DNA of 64,000 nt from Rhodococcus spongiicola (GTDB lineage: Bacteria; Actinomycetota; Actinomycetes; Mycobacteriales; Mycobacteriaceae). Location of the stretch: assembly GCF_004011835.1 (NCBI RefSeq), contig NZ_RKLN01000001.1, positions 372,001 to 436,000 of the forward strand, written 5' to 3'. Below are positions 52,647 through 59,250 of the stretch, in pieces. Position numbers and translations under genes: made by a program. Numbering within the stretch: the stretch's first letter is position 1; each line of letters opens with the position of its first letter. Below the pieces are notes generated by a model. The model did no database searches and was not told where the DNA came from. It saw only the letters and a list, made by a program, of their open reading frames with translations.

Positions 52647-53154
52647 AGCCGCAGCCGCAGCTGCGTTGGCCGCTCCGCTCCTCGCCACGGTGTTCGCCGC
52701 GCCGGCTAGCGCCGCACCCGAAGACGTCACACTCACCGCCGAGGTCCAGGGCAACGACGTCGCATTCACCCTCACCAACAACAGCGACAGCCCGCACGTT
52801 GTGCTCTGTTCCGTGTATATCGCGCCCGCCGCCACCCCCTCGAACGCTGTATTCGGCGAGATCCGCTCGCCCTCGGCCGGTAGCGAGGAGCGCTTTACCG
52901 CGACCGTCGACGATGGCAGCTACCAAATCGAGTGGTACTGTCGGGAACTTACAGGTGATCCCAACGATCCCGAAGAAAGCTGGGGGACAGGGAATGAGGG
53001 AAAGTACACAAAAACGGCCGACCTGATCTTCTTCACCGCCCCGGTTATCCCTGACGACGACAGCGCCGGCAGCCTCGGGGACCTCGACCCCGGAGTCCTC
53101 GTAGGTGTCCTCGGAGCCCTCGCCGCGGGCAGCCTCGCCCTCGGCAGTTCCTAA
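52630..53154 (+). CDS. Secreted Cys-pair/WGT family protein B2 (prophage cargo)
   Basis: The 174-residue protein starts at TTG 52630. Signal peptide IKSVRAAAAAALAAPLLATVF, cut near ASA|APED. Core: VVLCSVYIAP (Cys 1), YQIEWYCREL (Cys 2), EESWGTGNEGKYTKTADLIFFTAP. The tail GSLGDLDPGVLVGVLGALAA, then GSLALGSS, is nearly the same as in B1 and B3. The cores differ far more than signal and tail, suggesting that the core diversifies between conserved ends. Confidence 0.75.
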   Translation: MIKSVRAAAAAALAAPLLATVFAAPASAAPEDVTLTAEVQGNDVAFTLTNNSDSPHVVLCSVYIAPAATPSNAVFGEIRSPSAGSEERFTATVDDGSYQIEWYCRELTGDPNDPEESWGTGNEGKYTKTADLIFFTAPVIPDDDSAGSLGDLDPGVLVGVLGALAAGSLALGSS

Positions 53155-53263
53155 CCGCCCCTTGCTGGCCCGGCACCATCACGGTGTCGGGCCAGGAAGG
53201 CGTTCGCAGTCAATCACTCCACACGGAGAACAGAAAAGAGGACTCCTTGATCAAGTCAGTACG
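53128..53263 (+). repeat. 136-bp perfect direct repeat, copy 2
   Basis: Identical to 52511-52646; spans the B2 3' end to the B3 start. Confidence 0.9.
53166..53194 (+). terminator. Family hairpin repeat after B2
   Basis: Same 29-nt hairpin as after B1. Confidence 0.65.
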
Positions 53264-53738
53264 TTCCGCCGTTACCGCAGCGTTGGCCGCTCCGCTTCTG
53301 GCCGTCGCGTTCGCCGCGCCAGCTAGCGCCGCACCCGAAGACGTCACCGTCTCCGCTGAGGTTCAGGGCAACGACGTCCAAGTCACCTTCACCAACAACA
53401 CCGAGCAACCGGTCTTCTGTAACTTGGGGATCGCGGACGCCGCCGACCGCTGGGACCGTGTATACGACGAGTATTTCGTCTTCTTTCCCGACGATGATCC
53501 CTTTACCGTGACCGTCGACGACGGCAGCTACCAGATCGACTGGTTCTGTGATGAAATTCAGGGGTCCGAGAGCTGGGGGACAAGCCGCGGAACCGCCGAG
53601 CCGATCTTCTTCACCCTCCCCTTTGTCCCTGACGACGGCGACACCGACGACGGCAGCCTCGGGAACCTCGACCCCGGCGCGCTCGTAGGTGTCCTCGGAG
53701 CCCTCGCCGCCGGCAGCCTCGTCCTCGGCAGTTCCTAA
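53247..53738 (+). CDS. Secreted Cys-pair/WGT family protein B3 (prophage cargo)
   Basis: The 163-residue protein starts at TTG 53247. Its signal peptide (IKSVRSAVTAALAAPLLAVAF) is closer to those of host proteins A1 and A2 than to B1. Core: PVFCNLGIAD (Cys 1), YQIDWFCDEIQ (Cys 2), ESWGTSRGTAEPIFFTLP. Tail GSLGNLDPGALVGVLGALAA and GSLVLGSS. The mosaic similarity suggests recombination with chromosomal members. Confidence 0.75.
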   Translation: MIKSVRSAVTAALAAPLLAVAFAAPASAAPEDVTVSAEVQGNDVQVTFTNNTEQPVFCNLGIADAADRWDRVYDEYFVFFPDDDPFTVTVDDGSYQIDWFCDEIQGSESWGTSRGTAEPIFFTLPFVPDDGDTDDGSLGNLDPGALVGVLGALAAGSLVLGSS

Positions 53739-53749
53739 GCGCCCCTTCC

Positions 53750-53778
53750 TGGCCCGGCACCATCACGGTGTCGGGCCA
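53750..53778 (+). terminator. Family hairpin repeat after B3
   Basis: Same 29-nt hairpin as after B1 and B2. The following 53779-54030 holds a second GC-rich hairpin (about 53872-53910, GCCCGCCG / CGGCGGGC then CTTTCCCC) and no gene. Confidence 0.65.
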
Positions 53779-54030
53779 GAAGCGTGTTCGGGCCGGTGTT
53801 GGTTTGGGTCCGCCCCGCACGAGCACGCTCGCTAGGCCAATAGGTTGCTACCGGTGTGGGGCGGAAGAGTGTGCGCCCGCCGTCCCCCTCTCAAGGCCGG
53901 CGGGCGCTTTCCCCTGGGCGCTGGCAAGCTGCTCGCAGGGGAGGCCGGGACGTACCGCTATGGCGGCGTGCCGCGCGCACGGGGGGTGGGCTGCAGCGGC
54001 TGGGTGTCCCGGAAGACTTCGGGCCGGAGT

Positions 54031-54315
54031 CTATGCGGCGATGACGGGTGCGTTCAGCACGCCGTGGCTGACGGTGAGTATGTGTGCGTCAGCAGTGATT
54101 ACGGTGGCGTATTCGCCGGTGTAGATGGTGCGCCATTCACGTCCGTCCCGGGTGACCCGGGTGACCAGGGGCGCGGCGAGTGCGGCCTCGATATGCGCGG
54201 CGTGGATGTTCCGTTCGAGCATCCGGAACAGGGCGTGCGCAGACAGTTCGCGGCCGGCGACCTCGAGTGTTTGCGGGTTGCGGCGCAGGTAGTCCTTGAT
54301 GCGCTGTTCTCTCAT
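54031..54315 (-). CDS. DUF4258-like small protein (possible RelE-fold toxin)
   Basis: The 94-residue protein has ELSAHALFRMLERNIHAAHIEAALAAP, then REWRTIYTGEYATVITADAHILTVSHG. The order S-x-H-A-x-x-R-x-x-E-R-x-I, then strands, is the DUF4258 pattern, a RelE/BrnT-like fold. The ATG at 54315 overlaps the stop of the HTH gene upstream (ATGA). The pair would fit a toxin with its DNA-binding partner, but the HTH gene could also be an unrelated early gene. Confidence 0.6.
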   Translation of the reverse strand: MREQRIKDYLRRNPQTLEVAGRELSAHALFRMLERNIHAAHIEAALAAPLVTRVTRDGREWRTIYTGEYATVITADAHILTVSHGVLNAPVIAA

Positions 54316-54530
54316 CGGCGTGCCTTCTCTCTGGTTGCGCGTTCGGCCTTCGCTACGTCGAGGAGGCGGTAGAGCTTGCGGCCACGTTCGTCGAGTCCCG
54401 CGGGTGAGAGCTTTTGTTCGCGGACCCATTTGGTGATGGTGCATAGCGCGACACCGCAGAGGGTGGAGGCTTCGGTGGCGGTGATGAGAGAGTTGATGCC
54501 TTCGGGGGTCAGGATCGCGGTGCCGGCCAT
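54312..54530 (-). CDS. Small MerR/excisionase-type helix-turn-helix protein
   Basis: The 72-residue protein starts MAGTAILTPEGINSLITATEA from ATG 54530 after AGGAGG. It has an HTH (TEASTLCGVALCTITKWVREQKLSPAGLDERGRKLYRLLDVAKAE) of the HTH_17 type. It is coupled to the DUF4258-like gene. Confidence 0.75.
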   Translation of the reverse strand: MAGTAILTPEGINSLITATEASTLCGVALCTITKWVREQKLSPAGLDERGRKLYRLLDVAKAERATREKARR

Positions 54531-54627
54531 TTTCGCCTCCTGCGCGCATAGCAAAGGACCCCGTGCCGGTGGTGTCTGGCGCGGGGTCCTTTGAATCGTG
54601 TTGTGGATACACGTATGTCAGTGCTCT

Positions 54628-55212
54628 CTACTGTACCAGTACAGCCGACGTGGTGGTATCGCCGTCGGTGAGTGTGTCGAGCGTGGCGGTGATGAGCTGC
54701 GGATATTCGGCTGCGGAGATGGTGTATCCGCAGGCTTCGCAGAGGATGAAGTCTTGGCCGAGGCCAGCGGTTCGGGTGAGTGTTCGGAGCCCGCAGTCCG
54801 CGCGTGGGCAGGGTGTGCGGATGGTGTGCCGGGGCCGGTTGTGGCCGAGGATCGTTCGGATCTTGGTATGGAGTTCGCGGATCTCCGTTTCGGCGTCCTG
54901 GGTGTAGTCGAGGAGCTGCTGGGTTCTGGGGTTGAGGTAGTGCCAGGCGGCGCGTATGCGGACGGATTCGGCGGTGGTGGGTGCGGGTGGGGGTGTTTCG
55001 TTCCGGTGTTCGGCGAGGGCTTCGTGCCAGCCGTGGAGTGTGGTGGCGATGAGGGCGGCTGTGTCGGAGGCCCATTCGGCGGGGTGCCCGTATTCGCGGG
55101 TGGGTGCGGTTCGGGTGGTGGGTTGGCGTGGTGGTGTGGGGAGGGTGGTGGTGAGGTTGAGCCAGTCGAGGATGAGCCAGTAGATGTGCAGGCGGAATCG
55201 GTGGTCGTTCAC
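54628..55212 (-). CDS. Early-region protein with C-terminal zinc ribbon
   Basis: The 194-residue protein starts from GTG 55212 (GGAGGG 4 nt upstream), coupled to the gene before it. The N-terminal two thirds are helical and Thr-rich; the C-terminus has CPRADCGLRTLTRTAGLGQDFILCEACGYTISAAEY, a treble-clef or ribbon. Such proteins are common in actinophage early regions. Function unknown. Confidence 0.65.
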   Translation of the reverse strand: MNDHRFRLHIYWLILDWLNLTTTLPTPPRQPTTRTAPTREYGHPAEWASDTAALIATTLHGWHEALAEHRNETPPPAPTTAESVRIRAAWHYLNPRTQQLLDYTQDAETEIRELHTKIRTILGHNRPRHTIRTPCPRADCGLRTLTRTAGLGQDFILCEACGYTISAAEYPQLITATLDTLTDGDTTTSAVLVQ

Positions 55213-55529
55213 TTGACCCTCCTGGTTGGCGGGTAGGTGGTGCGTCGGGTGTGGCCGGGGTTGTTCGCCCACATGGGCGGGGTGCGGCTAGGGCGCGGGA
55301 TTACCGGACGGAGTGGGTGTGGGCGCTGATCGTCCGGTGGCAGAACCCCGATGGCCTGCTTGAGGTTGATGAGCGCGATCTTGGTGACCTCGGTGATCTG
55401 ATCCAGGAGCGGCCGACTACCTGGGATCGTCAGGGCTAGGTGCTCGGATGCCGCGACGATCGCGCGTAGTTCGTCTTCGGTGACTGGTCGGTCGAGCTTC
55501 CCGGCGTGGCTGCGATCTCCGTCGTTCAT
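55209..55529 (-). CDS. Early-region protein, unknown
   Basis: The 106-residue protein (MNDGDRSHAGKLDRPVTEDE...) has a helical first half and a basic Pro-rich C-terminus. It lies between the resolvase and the zinc-ribbon gene with overlapping ends, so it is part of the early operon. Not recognised. Confidence 0.6.
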   Translation of the reverse strand: MNDGDRSHAGKLDRPVTEDELRAIVAASEHLALTIPGSRPLLDQITEVTKIALINLKQAIGVLPPDDQRPHPLRPVIPRPSRTPPMWANNPGHTRRTTYPPTRRVK

Positions 55530-55900
55530 CGATCCCCCTCGGTGCGCTGTCCGGTGATGAGTGCGACGAGATCAGCGACTGTGCATGTGACCCACTGCTG
55601 CATCGGATCTGTGGTCCCCCGACGTTTGTGGACGACCACACCCGTCAGGGCATCGTCATTCCCAGCCTCTAGACGCGCCTCTCGCGTCCATTCCGGCAAC
55701 CTGAGGGTGGAAGTGTCCTTGCACTCGATGACGAGCCTCTGGCCGTGAATGCGGACCCCTCCGATGTCGCCGCGATCCTTGGCGCCGTTCTTGACGCGGC
55801 GGTCGATCCGGTCGTCGTCGAGGGCTGCTGCGAGACCGTCCGCGATCAGTCGTTCGAAGCGGGCGCCGGCGGCCTTGGCGCTGGCACGGTTTCGGGTCAT
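55526..55900 (-). CDS. Holliday junction resolvase-like nuclease
   Basis: The 124-residue protein (ASAKAAGARFERLIADGLAAAL...VKNGAKDRGDIGGVRIHGQRLVIECKDTSTLRLPEWTREAR) carries the PD-(D/E)XK core: E in the first helix, D in RGDI, then E-C-K. The length and pattern fit archaeal-type Hjc-like resolvases used by actinophages to process replication branches. The ATG at 55900 follows GGGAGG and overlaps the previous stop. Confidence 0.8.
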   Translation of the reverse strand: MTRNRASAKAAGARFERLIADGLAAALDDDRIDRRVKNGAKDRGDIGGVRIHGQRLVIECKDTSTLRLPEWTREARLEAGNDDALTGVVVHKRRGTTDPMQQWVTCTVADLVALITGQRTEGDR

Positions 55901-56901
55901 CAGCTGCCTCCCATCATCGACCGCATCAGCTTCGAGCCGCGGGCGTTGATCTCGTCCTGCTCCGGGTTGTGGCCACACGGGCTGCCGCCGCGATAGCCGT
56001 CGCTGTCACACAGCTCGCAGGCGGCGATCTGCTGGCGGGCGAGTTCGGCGGCGTGCTCCCGTTCAGCGCGAGCCGCTTCGGCTTCGGCTCGGGCCTGCTC
56101 GGTGTCCCACCGCTTGCGGGCGATCCTGGCGTCGCCGCAGGCGCGGCAGTTCGGCGGGTTCGGGTTATCGATGTGCTGAGGGCATTTGGGGGCGGGGGGT
56201 TCGGCCGCGTCGCGCTGGTGACCTTCCGTACTTACGTAACCACTCTTAGGTTGCAGGCTTAGAGGTGCAGGTGCAGGTGCAGGGAATCCGTACCGAATTC
56301 GATTGGTTATCTGGTCCCCCTGCGTTTCGGTTATCCGCACCGAATCGGATTGGTTATCCGATTGGTTATCTGCACCGGATCCGATTGGTGATCCACACCC
56401 GATCTGATTGGTGTAGTGCACCGCTTCGAGGTCGGGTCGCGACACCAATCTCGCCAAGCCCTCGCGGGTGTCCTTGTGCGTCCACGACGTGAAGTCGGGG
56501 TGCTCCTTCTGCTCCCGCTTGATCTCCGAGATAACTGCCGCCCGCAGCGTCTTCGACGCGACCGACTGATACGCCTTCACCACCGCGGCGGCCATCTTCG
56601 GGTTCCTCAGCAACTCGTCGCTACGGACATAGGAGCGGACAAGCACCTCCTCAGTCTCCAGATCGAACAGTGCGTACCGGTGGCGCTCGAGCACGGCAGC
56701 GGCAGTGAGGAGACGAGCCAACGTCATGTCGCCGGCCTTTCCGGTCAGCCGGTTCGGCCTCCAGTCCGCGACGCCGCACTGATTCAGTGTCGGATCCGGA
56801 ACCAGGACACGGAAGTACAGCCACTGCGCATCGGCACTCAGTTCTTCGAAGTCCTCGTCGTCGGCGACACTGATCCTGATTCGCGCATACTCGCGAGCCA
56901 T
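55900..56901 (-). CDS. DnaD-like replication / helix-turn-helix protein
   Basis: The 333-residue protein starts MAREYARIRISVADDEDFEE, a typical opening of phage replication-initiator proteins (AQWLYFRVLVPDPTLNQCGVADWRPNRLTGKA). A linker with repeated N-Q-S-D/ITN units follows, then a zinc site (CPQHIDNPNPPNCRACGDARIARKRW) and an Ala/Glu-rich coiled coil ending with CELCDSDGYRGGSPCGHN. It may recruit helicase. The ATG at 56901 overlaps the previous stop; a GTG at 56904 is possible. Confidence 0.75.
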   Translation of the reverse strand: MAREYARIRISVADDEDFEELSADAQWLYFRVLVPDPTLNQCGVADWRPNRLTGKAGDMTLARLLTAAAVLERHRYALFDLETEEVLVRSYVRSDELLRNPKMAAAVVKAYQSVASKTLRAAVISEIKREQKEHPDFTSWTHKDTREGLARLVSRPDLEAVHYTNQIGCGSPIGSGADNQSDNQSDSVRITETQGDQITNRIRYGFPAPAPAPLSLQPKSGYVSTEGHQRDAAEPPAPKCPQHIDNPNPPNCRACGDARIARKRWDTEQARAEAEAARAEREHAAELARQQIAACELCDSDGYRGGSPCGHNPEQDEINARGSKLMRSMMGGS

Positions 56902-57044
56902 CACGCCACCTCCTCTTCATCCATCGGGAGCGGTTTCCCGCTCATCGGGCACTGATGGCCAACTTGGTCTTTGTGCCGCCACACGCGGCCGGTTGTCTCG
57001 GTGGCCTGGGCGGGGCGCCAGCAGACCGGGCAGCGAATCGTCAT
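56901..57044 (-). CDS. 47-residue zinc-ribbon protein
   Basis: The protein begins MTIRCPVCWRPAQATETTGR and has CPVC plus a later H-Q-C pair. The ATG at 57044 follows GGGGG, and the stop overlaps the next ATG (TGATG at 56903-56899). Confidence 0.6.
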   Translation of the reverse strand: MTIRCPVCWRPAQATETTGRVWRHKDQVGHQCPMSGKPLPMDEEEVA

Positions 57045-57241
57045 GCCGCCCCCTGGGTGGTGTTGCAGTGGTGGCAGATCGAGCCCCAGCCGTGGCCGAA
57101 GAGTGGGTCATGCACTTGGACAGGGCTCGGTGCCGGCTCGGCGTGTACGAACGCTGCGTGCCAGCCGAGGCTGCACCGTTCAGGCCCGCGACGGCCGTCG
57201 GGCCCGAACATGTCCACGAGTCCTTCGAGTTGGGCGGTCAT
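57041..57241 (-). CDS. 66-residue protein with C-terminal CHHC site
   Basis: The protein has CSLGWHAAFVHAEPAPSPVQ and ends GWGSICHHCNTTQGAA; a zinc site with the earlier Cys and His is plausible. Overlaps of four bases at both ends place it in the early operon. Function unknown. Confidence 0.55.
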   Translation of the reverse strand: MTAQLEGLVDMFGPDGRRGPERCSLGWHAAFVHAEPAPSPVQVHDPLFGHGWGSICHHCNTTQGAA

Positions 57242-57435
57242 GGCAGCACCTCCTCGTAGGAGAGGGTGACGTCGGCGCCGTTGCTGTCCTTGAACCGCAA
57301 CGTCATCCCGTCACGTTCGAATGGGGTGCCGGACTCGCGGAGACGGGCTGCACGCTTGCGGATCGCGTCGGCGGCTGTCCCGGAGCCGCCGATGCTGCTG
57401 TGCCCGACGCGGGTCAGATGGACGATGTGACTCAC
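57238..57435 (-). CDS. 65-residue early-region protein
   Basis: The protein (MSHIVHLTRVGHSSIGGSGT...RDGMTLRFKDSNGADVTLSYEEVLP) has a helix then a beta-hairpin. It overlaps both neighbours by four bases. Not recognised. Confidence 0.6.
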   Translation of the reverse strand: MSHIVHLTRVGHSSIGGSGTAADAIRKRAARLRESGTPFERDGMTLRFKDSNGADVTLSYEEVLP

Positions 57436-57638
57436 GGCTGCTCACCGCCCTTCGCGCCCAGGGCTTCGATCAAGTCCTTCCGTGCTGCTTCGACCAGCTC
57501 GCGCCCCGATGACGACAGCATGTACTTCGCCACCTTGTCCCACTGGTCGGCGAGGGCCTGCACCCTTTCGGCGATGGCTCGCAGTTCGTCGATCTCCTGG
57601 AGGGCGCCGGCAATGGTCCGGCCGCAGTCGTTGGTCAT
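57432..57638 (-). CDS. 68-residue coiled-coil protein
   Basis: The protein (TIAGALQEIDELRAIAERVQALADQWDKVAKYM...) is a single long helix. The ATG at 57638 follows AAGGAG. It directly follows the LysB-like gene. Confidence 0.6.
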   Translation of the reverse strand: MTNDCGRTIAGALQEIDELRAIAERVQALADQWDKVAKYMLSSSGRELVEAARKDLIEALGAKGGEQP

Positions 57639-57640
57639 CC

Positions 57641-58414
57641 TCACTCCTTGATTCCGTTGATGCGGTCGGCCATCCACTCGCAGTAGGTGCGATCGGTGCC
57701 CGGATAGCGGCGCAGGTGGTAGGACGTGTGGTCGTCGGTGAGGTACCCCCTCGCGTCCGAAATGGCCTGCCGGTACGCCCGGAGGACTGCGGGGATGTTG
57801 CGCCAGTCCCGGATGGTTGATTGCCAGCGCCGTGTCCGGAGCCGGTCGAGCAGGTCCGTAGCCCACGCCCCTGGATCGGCCAGCGAGAACGCGGCCGACT
57901 GATCCGCGAACGTGCGCAGCGGGGAGTCAAGTGGGCAGCAGGTGATCACGTCGGCCGGATCGGCGCAGTGCCACACCAGGAAGTTGCCGGGGATCGGACG
58001 TGACCCGGCGATGCCACAGCCTGTCGCGCCCGGGTTGACGTCGTTGACCGATGACCGCAGCGGGTCCGAAATCAAGCCGACGCCCCGCAGGTCGAGGCCG
58101 GGATGATCACCCAGGGCGATCTCGTCGGCGACGTTGCCGGCCAACGCCGCGCCGCCGCTGTAGCCGAGCAGCACGACCGGATTCGGATCACGCCGGATGT
58201 AGTCGATCAGCATCTCTCGGCCGGTGCGCAGCGCCTTGTCGAACGAGATGCCGCGGACGCTGGGCACGGGGCCGTAGGTGGCCGACCACGGCAAGGCCAC
58301 GATACGGAACCGCTCCGGATCCAGGAGCCGAGTGACGTTGGCCAGCATCGGGGACGGGTACGGTTCCCCTATGCCGCGGCAGGTGATGACGGTCATCGTT
58401 GGCTTCACACCCAT
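57641..58414 (-). CDS. LysB-like mycolyl esterase (alpha/beta hydrolase)
   Basis: The 257-residue protein has an alpha/beta-hydrolase fold of the cutinase/LysB kind: MTVITCRGIGEPYP near the start, PVVLLGYSGGAALAGNVADEIA (nucleophile elbow G-Y-S-G-G) near residue 90, and LVWHCADPADVIT where the acid is expected. LysB proteins cut mycolates from arabinogalactan and help phages leave mycolic-acid bacteria. Here it is in the early region, far from lysA, which is unusual. Starts at 58414 or 58396 are both possible. Confidence 0.7.
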   Translation of the reverse strand: MGVKPTMTVITCRGIGEPYPSPMLANVTRLLDPERFRIVALPWSATYGPVPSVRGISFDKALRTGREMLIDYIRRDPNPVVLLGYSGGAALAGNVADEIALGDHPGLDLRGVGLISDPLRSSVNDVNPGATGCGIAGSRPIPGNFLVWHCADPADVITCCPLDSPLRTFADQSAAFSLADPGAWATDLLDRLRTRRWQSTIRDWRNIPAVLRAYRQAISDARGYLTDDHTSYHLRRYPGTDRTYCEWMADRINGIKE

Positions 58415-58512
58415 TGCGACACCATCCACTCCATCAGGGCGGCGATCCGGGTGCGCTCGGTCTCGGGGTCCTTGAGCACCAGAATCGGCGTGATGTAGAT
58501 CAGTTCGGTCAT
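58405..58512 (-). CDS. 35-residue early-region peptide
   Basis: The peptide starts MTELIYITPILVLKDPETER from ATG 58512 after GGGAAG. It lies between the WhiB fusion and the LysB-like gene, overlapping both. Function unknown. Confidence 0.5.
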   Translation of the reverse strand: MTELIYITPILVLKDPETERTRIAALMEWMVSQWV

Positions 58513-59003
58513 GCTGCTTCCCCCTTCAGCGTTGATGCGTCCCTCTGCACCTGGCGTGGGTGCATTCCGAGCCGTTCGGCGATCTCGAGCTTCGGAACTC
58601 CTTGCGCGAGGAGCGCGGCGACCTTCTCGAGCCGGTCCGCCCGCCGGTCCGCCTGCGCGGTCTTCCTGTAGCTGGCGTTGCGGTCGGACACGCAGATTCG
58701 GCAGCGCCGAGTCGTCCCGCCCCGCACCCACTGCGTGTTGTCGGGCGTGTACTCGTGGCCCCGACGGCAGTGTGTAGCGCCGTGACTGGCGACGGTGGGT
58801 GCACCGCGGACTTGACCCGCCCAGATCCCGTATTCCTGTCCGGAGCTGCGTGCGAACGCGCGGCACTCGGCGAGAACCGGGCAGGTGTGGCAGATGCTCA
58901 CTGCACGGTTGATCGTGGCCTGATCGTCCCGGTTCGGGAACCACCAGTCGGGGTCATGGCCGAGGTCTTCGCGGCACGCGGCCTGCTCTCTCCAATCGCT
59001 CAC
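58509..59003 (-). CDS. WhiB-family regulator fused to a zinc-ribbon/HTH tail
   Basis: The 164-residue protein starts SDWREQAACRED from GTG 59003 (GGGAGGAG upstream). The four WhiB cysteines are present (AACRED, then SICHTCPVLAEC), ligands of the 4Fe-4S cluster, with GIWAGQ in place of the G-[VI]-W-G-G turn. After residue 85 follows GATHCRRGHEYTPDNTQW...RRCRICVSDRN, a zinc ribbon, and a C-terminal HTH (VAALLAQGVPKLEIAERLGMHPRQVQRD). Phage WhiB proteins such as TM4 WhiB interfere with host WhiB2 and superinfection. The extra domains may give DNA specificity. Confidence 0.85.
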   Translation of the reverse strand: MSDWREQAACREDLGHDPDWWFPNRDDQATINRAVSICHTCPVLAECRAFARSSGQEYGIWAGQVRGAPTVASHGATHCRRGHEYTPDNTQWVRGGTTRRCRICVSDRNASYRKTAQADRRADRLEKVAALLAQGVPKLEIAERLGMHPRQVQRDASTLKGEAA

Positions 59004-59128
59004 TGTCGCTCCTCCCTCGGGCCGACCGGCTTCCCGCCGCACATCCCGCTCCGCTCAGACACTGCGTGTATCCAGCCGCCGAATGGCGTCTGTCGGATCG
59101 GCTTCCCGCATTGCTGGCACTCGCTCAC
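59000..59128 (-). CDS. 42-residue zinc-site protein
   Basis: The protein begins SECQQCGKPIRQTPFGGWIH after GTG 59128, which follows GAGGAGG, and has a later MCGG. Ends overlap both neighbours by four bases. Confidence 0.6.
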   Translation of the reverse strand: MSECQQCGKPIRQTPFGGWIHAVSERSGMCGGKPVGPREERQ

Positions 59129-59250
59129 GGCCACCTCCTCGGATCGGCGACGGCCACGATCTCGCCGGCAGCGAGGACGATGGCCACGGCCACCCCCGCC
59201 GCCGTCACTCCGACGGCGAGGGCGAAGGCCGACAGCTGGGCCCGGGTCAC
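59125..59250 (-). CDS. 41-residue membrane peptide
   Basis: One or two membrane segments (LSAFALAVGVTAAGVAVAIV) start from GTG 59250, which overlaps the recT stop. Function unknown. Confidence 0.55.
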   Translation of the reverse strand: MTRAQLSAFALAVGVTAAGVAVAIVLAAGEIVAVADPRRWP

